Positions 6,865 to 10,740 of a DNA stretch of 10,740 nt are shown here, piece after piece; position 1 is the stretch's first letter; each line of letters begins with the position of its first letter. A model generated the notes under the pieces. It was not told the DNA's origin. It worked only from the letters and a program-made list of their open reading frames with translations, and ran no database searches. A program made the translations under genes and the position numbers. Source of the DNA: Tatlockia sp. Its GTDB lineage: Bacteria > Cyanobacteriota > Cyanobacteriia > Cyanobacteriales > Chroococcidiopsidaceae. The stretch spans positions 1 to 10,740 of the forward strand of contig JACCVJ010000348.1 in the NCBI GenBank assembly GCA_013698215.1, read 5' to 3'.

Positions 6865-7801
6865 ATCTACAACTTTGAAAATAGAAGTCGCAAATCATAT
6901 TACCTTAATCGACCAAAAACGCGATCGCCTATTGCCCCTAAAAATCTACTATCCTCAAGCTCCAGGCTTATTTCCCGTCATTATTTTCTCTCATGGAGCC
7001 GGGGGTTCTAAAACAGCCTTTACTTATCTAAGCACCTTTTTGGCAAGTTGTGGATATATTTGTATTCACCCTACACACTACGGCAACAATGTCAATGTTT
7101 TACGAGAAAGTGGGATGCAAGAAGTTAAAAAATACGTTTACAATCCGCAAGTTTGGCAAGTTCGACCCTTAGATATCGCCTTTATTGTCGATGCTTTTGC
7201 TCAATTGCAGCAACAAATTCCGGCTTTGAAAGGAAAAATGGATAGTTCGCGCCTAGGTATATCGGGTCACTCTTTCGGAGCCTACGTAACCATGCTACTA
7301 GCTGGAGCGACGGTAAATACACCCTGGCAGCAAAATGTTAGTTATGGTGAAGTTCGCGCCAAGGCATTTTTAGCGATATCGCCCCAGGGAACTGGGCAAT
7401 TTGGCTTAAATCCGCGCTCTTGGCAAGGGGTAAATGCTCCTGTACTTACTATTAGCGGCTCTAAAGACCGAGGATGGGAGAACCAGCCTCCAGCGTGGCG
7501 CTTAGAGCCATTTCGCTATCTACCCCCCGCAAACAAGTATCATTTATTAATTGCTGGCGCTAATCATTTTTCCTACGGCGATCGCCAAGATGGTGATTTA
7601 ATGTTTCGTAGGCTGATAGATCGAGATACTGCGCCCCCTTTAGATTTAATTAGACAAAAACGTATTAGCGGCTATATTCAAACTACTACTATTGCTTTTT
7701 GGGATGCTTATCTTCAAGATGTCAGCACCGCTAAAGAGTTTTTACTATCTAATTCAATTCAAGCCGATAGTCAGGGAGAAGCGACAGTTTTTAGCAAATA
7801 A
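6851..7801 (+). CDS. Alpha/beta hydrolase (PAF-acetylhydrolase / dienelactone-hydrolase-like)
   Basis: Serine hydrolase that probably cleaves an ester or related acyl bond. Oxyanion-hole motif HGAGG is at residues 48-52, the nucleophile elbow GHSFGA puts S141 in the G-x-S-x-G position, and D206 (ISGSKDRG) and H239 (GANHFSYG) are spaced as the other triad members. The pattern FSHGAGG...GHSFGA resembles bacterial relatives of platelet-activating-factor acetylhydrolase and chlorophyllase; it is not clearly a lipase. There is no signal peptide, so it is likely cytoplasmic. The ATG lies inside the Rieske gene (14-bp overlap) with no Shine-Dalgarno, which points to translational coupling; no in-frame ATG follows before about residue 90. 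The overlap suggests hydrolase and oxygenase act on the same molecule, which is inference. It ends 6 bp from the convergent sulfotransferase. Confidence 0.88.
   Translation: MYVPKSTTLKIEVANHITLIDQKRDRLLPLKIYYPQAPGLFPVIIFSHGAGGSKTAFTYLSTFLASCGYICIHPTHYGNNVNVLRESGMQEVKKYVYNPQVWQVRPLDIAFIVDAFAQLQQQIPALKGKMDSSRLGISGHSFGAYVTMLLAGATVNTPWQQNVSYGEVRAKAFLAISPQGTGQFGLNPRSWQGVNAPVLTISGSKDRGWENQPPAWRLEPFRYLPPANKYHLLIAGANHFSYGDRQDGDLMFRRLIDRDTAPPLDLIRQKRISGYIQTTTIAFWDAYLQDVSTAKEFLLSNSIQADSQGEATVFSK
6921..6928. repeat. HIP1 palindrome GCGATCGC
   Basis: Perfect copy inside the hydrolase gene, encoding part of the KRDRL stretch near its N-terminus. Confidence 0.9.
7578..7585. repeat. HIP1 palindrome, extended to GGCGATCGCC
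   Basis: Perfect copy with one further symmetric base pair on each side (7577-7586), in the hydrolase gene just after the catalytic histidine codon. Confidence 0.9.
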
Positions 7802-7807
7802 AAGTTT

Positions 7808-8758
7808 TTACTCGTAACCTAATTCTTGAGCTAACAAGGCTACGGCTGGGAGAAATCCACCGCCATCAGCGCGCCAAGGTAAAGCACCATCTAACTTTGG
7901 ATAAACCACAGTTCTTTGTTTAAAAACCGGAGAATTTAAAAAATTTGGATCGTTACCTAAATGAGCGCCATAGGGGCCAAAACAAGCATAAGGAGAATCT
8001 TCAGGATGTAACATAGCTGTCAAAGCCGCATCATTCCAAGATAAACCTAACCAATTACAAATACTTTCAAAATATATTGGCGGATTATTTAATACATCTT
8101 CCCCTCTTAAAAACATTTGTCTTTCAGGAGGAATCGTTTTTAAAAACTCTCTAATTTTTTGCTGCATTCTGTACCATAAATATTGAAAATCTATCGTTGT
8201 TGGTTGACCAGTATTAGCAATAGAATTCATTAAAATAGGACTAAAAGAACGGTTGGCACGTAATAAAGAAGTTTGATGAGTTTTTTGGGAACGAACCTGA
8301 GCGACAAGCTTCATTAAAGATTCACCTTGAGAGCGAGGATGGCGAACTAAATGCAGATAATGAGCTTCAGGAAAAGCTCGATTAATTCGTTCTAAAGTTT
8401 GAATATCTAAAGAATAATCAGGACTTTTATCAATAATTCTTAAAGGCGCAACTTTTGTACAAAGCTCTTGATAAACTTCTCCTATACTATAATCAATGCG
8501 ATTTATCATCCACCGCCTCGCCATAGCGATAGACGACATACTTTGTTCCCCTGCATACAGTTGGCTAACGGTACGAAGTAACCCCTGGGCTTTGCGGGGA
8601 TACTTCTTTAATTGTTGTAGCCATTGCGCCATGTTTTCGGCTAAAAACAAATGCAATTCTGGTACGCCGTAAACTTCAGGATGCTGCCCTAACATAGTGC
8701 AAAGCAACGAAGTAAAGGAGCGAGGAGAAGCAAGAATAAAAATAGGCTGAGGTGACAT
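7808..8758 (-). CDS. PAPS-dependent sulfotransferase
   Basis: Transfers a sulfonate group from PAPS to a hydroxyl or amine of an unknown acceptor. The 5'-phosphosulfate loop is ASPRSFTSLL (residues 10-19) and the 3'-phosphate site is LVRHPRSQGES (R139 and S147, eight apart as in SULT enzymes). The stretch between (IIDKSPDYSLD, 108-118) and the C-terminal SPYACFGPYGAHLGNDPNF are typical of a bacterial stand-alone sulfotransferase subgroup. The early GVPELHLF (31-38) recalls the PELHL segment of polyketide-synthase sulfotransferase domains such as CurM, so E34 or H36 may be catalytic. The loop glycine usual in SPRSGTT is Phe15 here, a variant I believe is also found in relatives. Length 316 is normal and no signal peptide is present. 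Its stop is 6 bp from the hydrolase stop, and it is divergent from the propeller gene across 95 bp. Confidence 0.88.
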   Translation of the reverse strand: MSPQPIFILASPRSFTSLLCTMLGQHPEVYGVPELHLFLAENMAQWLQQLKKYPRKAQGLLRTVSQLYAGEQSMSSIAMARRWMINRIDYSIGEVYQELCTKVAPLRIIDKSPDYSLDIQTLERINRAFPEAHYLHLVRHPRSQGESLMKLVAQVRSQKTHQTSLLRANRSFSPILMNSIANTGQPTTIDFQYLWYRMQQKIREFLKTIPPERQMFLRGEDVLNNPPIYFESICNWLGLSWNDAALTAMLHPEDSPYACFGPYGAHLGNDPNFLNSPVFKQRTVVYPKLDGALPWRADGGGFLPAVALLAQELGYE

Positions 8759-8812
8759 ACAAATAAAAAATATGAGTAGAGGAATGCAGTTTTACTATTG
8801 TGGCACGCACTC

Positions 8813-8841
8813 TTGAATAAATGTAATTTACAACTTATATT
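8813..8841 (+). promoter_or_regulatory. Candidate sigma-70 promoter of the propeller gene
   Basis: TTGAAT (8813-8818) and TATATT (8836-8841) are separated by exactly 17 bp and match the -35 and -10 consensus at four and five positions. The start of transcription would fall about seven bases before the ATG at 8854, giving a very short leader, consistent with no Shine-Dalgarno there. It lies in the 95-bp region shared with the divergent sulfotransferase, for which I found no clear promoter. Confidence 0.4.
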
Positions 8842-8853
8842 TAACTTTTAATT

Positions 8854-10347
8854 ATGACTACTGTACCAAGACAACGCCCCTTTGAGCCAGCACCAAATCC
8901 CGGTTTAAAATTCGCTGATTTTTCCCAAATAAGTGAAAACGGTTTTGGAGATGGTCATAATAGCTATGCCCATTCTATGGCTTGGTTCAACAATCATTTG
9001 TATGCCGGAACAACTCGTTCTAACTTATGTTTGATTAAGCTACAAACCTTTGCCGACGAATGGAATCTAGCTACTTGGCCCGTAGAATGCCCGGACGATA
9101 TCGAAGGATTATATCAACTAGATAGACGGGCGCAAATTTGGCGCTACGAGCCTATAGGTAAAAATTGGCAGCAAGTTTCTTTTGCACCGATGGTGATGGG
9201 GAGTGAAGGAGAATTAGTAGCTAGGGAAATGGGCTACCGAGCAATGACAGTGTTTCAAGGAGAATCCGACCCTGCCCCTGCGTTGTACGTCGCTACGATG
9301 GCTCCAGGGCGCGCACCGGGGCCTGTAATATTGCGATCGCTTGATGGCGAAAATTTCACCGCCGTATCTGATTACGGTATCCTTGGTTTGCCCATTACTA
9401 GCACTAGGTTACTGGTTCCTTTTAAGGGTAGATTATTTACTTCTCCCACTAGCACTAGAGGAGGTCAGCCAAATATATCAGGAATACCAATTGTTTACGA
9501 AAGTCGAGATCCCGCCTCTGGTCAATGGGTTGCCGCAAGTATTGGTGGGTTTGGCGAGGTTGAAAATGAAGGAGTATTTACCCTTTGTGCTTTTAATGAC
9601 GAACTTTATGCAGGGACTTTAAACTCTCAAGGCTTTCAAGTTTGGCGCAGCGATTGTCAGGGGAATCCGCCTTACCAATGGACAAAAGTTATCGACAAAG
9701 GAGCAGGACGCGGAGCGCTAAATCAAATTGCCTTAACTATGAAGGTTTTTAATAACGCGCTTTATGTGGGTACGGGGATTCAAAACGGCGGTCACGATAT
9801 TGCCAATCGCATCGGCCCTGCGGCGGGAGAATTAATTAGAATTTTTCCAGACGATCGCACTGAGCTAGTAGTAGGAATGACTAGAGACACTCCTGAAGGA
9901 AAAAAGCGACCGATTAGTGGTTTTCAAGCTGGATTTGGCAACTTTTTTAACGGTTATTTTTGGTGCATGGAAACTCACCAAGATTGGTTGTATTTGGGTA
10001 CTTGCAACATTATTAGCTTGATGTTGAGTTGGTGTAAGTTTGACCAACAAAAAACGGGCAAGTTGCGGCGATTGGTGGAAGAAGTTGGCATTGATAATAT
10101 TGTCAAACATCAAAGCGGGTTTGAATTGTGGCGCAGCCGAGATGGGGAAAATTGGTTGCCCGTAGATCGTCAAGGATTTAGTAATCCTTACAACATTGGC
10201 GTGAGAAATCTTGTTTCTACGGACTATGGGCTATTTATTGGCACAACTAACCCCTTTGGGCCTAGAGTCGCAGTCAAACAAAACGAAGAATGGGTTTATA
10301 CCGATAATCCTAAAGGTGGCTTAGAGGTTTGGTTAGGACTGAAATAA
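8854..10347 (+). CDS. Beta-propeller-like protein of unknown function
   Basis: I do not recognise a named family. The 497 residues contain an irregular repeat whose core is a hydrophobic strand followed by (F/L)YxGT and, in several copies, (V/L)WRSxDGExW: MAWFNNHLYAGT (42-53), MTVFQGES...LYVAT (131-148) with ILRSLDGENF, LVPFKGRLFTSP (187-198), LCAFNDELYAGT with FQVWRSD (244-267), MKVFNNALYVGT (296-307), the segment METHQDWLYLGT (372-383) with FELWRSRDGENW, and LVSTDYGLFIGT with LEVWL (453-493). Roughly seven copies fit a seven-bladed propeller; the WRS-DGE pieces resemble Asp-box (BNR) turns. There is no signal peptide or membrane segment, so it looks cytoplasmic. Propellers serve as binding platforms or, less often, enzymes; no catalytic residues are evident. 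It is divergent from the sulfotransferase, so shared control is possible. Confidence 0.75.
   Translation: MTTVPRQRPFEPAPNPGLKFADFSQISENGFGDGHNSYAHSMAWFNNHLYAGTTRSNLCLIKLQTFADEWNLATWPVECPDDIEGLYQLDRRAQIWRYEPIGKNWQQVSFAPMVMGSEGELVAREMGYRAMTVFQGESDPAPALYVATMAPGRAPGPVILRSLDGENFTAVSDYGILGLPITSTRLLVPFKGRLFTSPTSTRGGQPNISGIPIVYESRDPASGQWVAASIGGFGEVENEGVFTLCAFNDELYAGTLNSQGFQVWRSDCQGNPPYQWTKVIDKGAGRGALNQIALTMKVFNNALYVGTGIQNGGHDIANRIGPAAGELIRIFPDDRTELVVGMTRDTPEGKKRPISGFQAGFGNFFNGYFWCMETHQDWLYLGTCNIISLMLSWCKFDQQKTGKLRRLVEEVGIDNIVKHQSGFELWRSRDGENWLPVDRQGFSNPYNIGVRNLVSTDYGLFIGTTNPFGPRVAVKQNEEWVYTDNPKGGLEVWLGLK
9333..9340. repeat. HIP1 palindrome GCGATCGC
   Basis: Perfect copy inside the propeller gene, at the ILRSLDG codons. 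A near match (CGATCGC) lies further on at about 9852. Confidence 0.9.
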
Positions 10348-10363
10348 AATCAAAAATTACCGT

Positions 10364-10402
10364 GTGAATGAGGGCTTACCGCACGGCAAAGCCCTCATTC
10401 AC
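10364..10402. terminator. 14-bp perfect inverted repeat after the propeller gene
   Basis: GTGAATGAGGGCTT (10364-10377) pairs exactly with 10389-10402 around an 11-base loop, beginning 17 bp after the propeller stop codon. The stem is strong, but no U-run follows on the plus strand; read on the minus strand it is followed by ACGGTAATTTTTG, a modest T-run. It could terminate transcription from either side. Confidence 0.6.
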
Positions 10403-10602
10403 TCTACAGAGCAAAATTCTTGATCAGGAAAAGCTGCCATTGTTACCTTTGCTTTTATCCCTTGAGAAATAAAACCCACATCTTGGTTGAGCAGCTTAAC
10501 AGGGTGTAACCAAACTAAGAAAGCAAAAATTTTAGGCGATCGCGCTAAAAAACTAGAGAGCGCCCAAATCCACACCCAAAAAGTAGCGATTTCTCCCCTG
10601 TC
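10399..10602 (-). pseudogene. Fragment resembling the C-terminal part of a HlyD-family adaptor
   Basis: The frame between an upstream TAA (10603-10605) and TGA (10399-10401) encodes 67 residues. Its last third, NQDVGFISQGIKAKVTMAAF followed by PDQEF, fits the HlyD-family pattern N-x-D-x-G-F-xxx-G-xxxx-V-xxx-A-F-P-x-Q, normally followed by a further beta domain that is missing here. The preceding half (FWVWIWALSS, HPVKLL) is not recognisable and no good start codon serves it. The simplest reading is a decayed remnant of a transport adaptor gene, unrelated in detail to the adaptor at 1281. The match rests on about 27 residues recognised by eye, so chance is not excluded. The 10536 HIP1 copy lies inside. 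Confidence 0.45.
10536..10543. repeat. HIP1 palindrome GCGATCGC
   Basis: Perfect copy in the right-hand region, within the putative HlyD remnant. It is the only one of the five outside an intact gene. Confidence 0.9.
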
Positions 10603-10660
10603 TTACCCCGGTAAGGCTAAATCGACCTAGCTAAGATCGATGTACAAACAATATATTTAA

Positions 10661-10740
10661 ATGGCATATTTTTACAAAACCTTTATCGAAAATCAGTCTT
10701 TTGGTTTTGTAGTTTACGTCAGTAATGATGAAACTAGAGT
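10661..10740 (+). CDS. Possible 5' end of an unidentified gene, cut by window edge
   Basis: ATG at 10661, immediately after an in-frame TAA (10658-10660), opens a frame with no stop to the window end: 26 codons beginning MAYFYKTFIENQSFGFVVYV. The mix of aromatic and charged residues looks protein-like, but the piece is too short to identify and there is no Shine-Dalgarno or clear promoter before it. The preceding 10606-10660 holds a small palindrome nearby (CTTACC-CC-GGTAAG, 10602-10615) and nothing else I can name. Confidence 0.35.
   Translation, partial: MAYFYKTFIENQSFGFVVYVSNDETR

Noticed and set aside
5773..8758. Part of a saxitoxin-type cluster (Rieske oxygenase plus sulfotransferase)
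   Set aside because: Saxitoxin clusters also contain SxtA-type synthase, amidinotransferase and other genes, none of which is here, and Rieske and sulfotransferase families are too widespread to support the link.
9341..9622. Plus-strand 93-codon hydrophobic frame
   Set aside because: Out-of-frame reading inside the propeller gene, whose own frame shows the repeats continuously here.
9865..10173. Minus-strand 102-codon frame
   Set aside because: Antisense to the propeller gene, with no recognisable motif; the plus frame carries the WRSRDGENW repeat in this region.

Overview
The window looks like chromosomal DNA from a cyanobacterium. It is AT-rich, and it carries five copies of the octameric palindrome GCGATCGC (HIP1), which is over-represented in many cyanobacterial genomes. 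Most genes lack a clear Shine-Dalgarno sequence, and the long pentapeptide-repeat protein, the HlyD-type adaptor and the group-4 glycosyltransferase all have a cyanobacterial flavour. Genus cannot be decided from the sequence. No tRNA, rRNA, CRISPR array, transposase or phage gene was seen.

Left edge (1-941, minus strand): most of a GT4 glycosyltransferase whose C-terminus runs off the window. Its only plausible start is TTG. A 339-bp AT-rich gap (942-1280) separates it from a divergent, plus-strand cluster.

Plus-strand cluster A (1281-5676): three closely spaced genes. The first is an 852-residue fusion of a PqqD-like domain, a degenerate M50/site-2-protease-like membrane domain that lacks the HExxH zinc motif, and a HlyD-type periplasmic adaptor whose coiled-coil hairpin carries a TolC-docking-type RxxxLxxxxxxS motif. 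The second is a 489-residue pentapeptide-repeat protein with four recurring inserts. The third is a 112-residue acidic, helical protein with no recognised family. This is the most unusual part of the window: it looks like an export or envelope module, but no ABC ATPase is encoded here. A 13-bp inverted repeat follows.

Plus-strand pair B (5773-7801): a Rieske non-haem iron oxygenase alpha subunit overlapping an alpha/beta hydrolase by 14 bp, so the two are probably co-expressed. Converging on them with only 6 bp between stop codons is a PAPS-type sulfotransferase (minus, 7808-8758). Divergent from the sulfotransferase across 95 bp is a 497-residue beta-propeller-like protein (plus, 8854-10347). 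Oxygenase, hydrolase and sulfotransferase together suggest small-molecule or lipid tailoring, but no scaffold-building enzyme (PKS, NRPS, terpene synthase) lies in the window, so the substrate is unknown.

Right edge (10348-10740): a 14-bp perfect inverted repeat, a short minus-strand reading frame that resembles the C-terminal part of a HlyD-family adaptor and looks like a decayed gene remnant, and possibly the first codons of another plus-strand gene starting at 10661.
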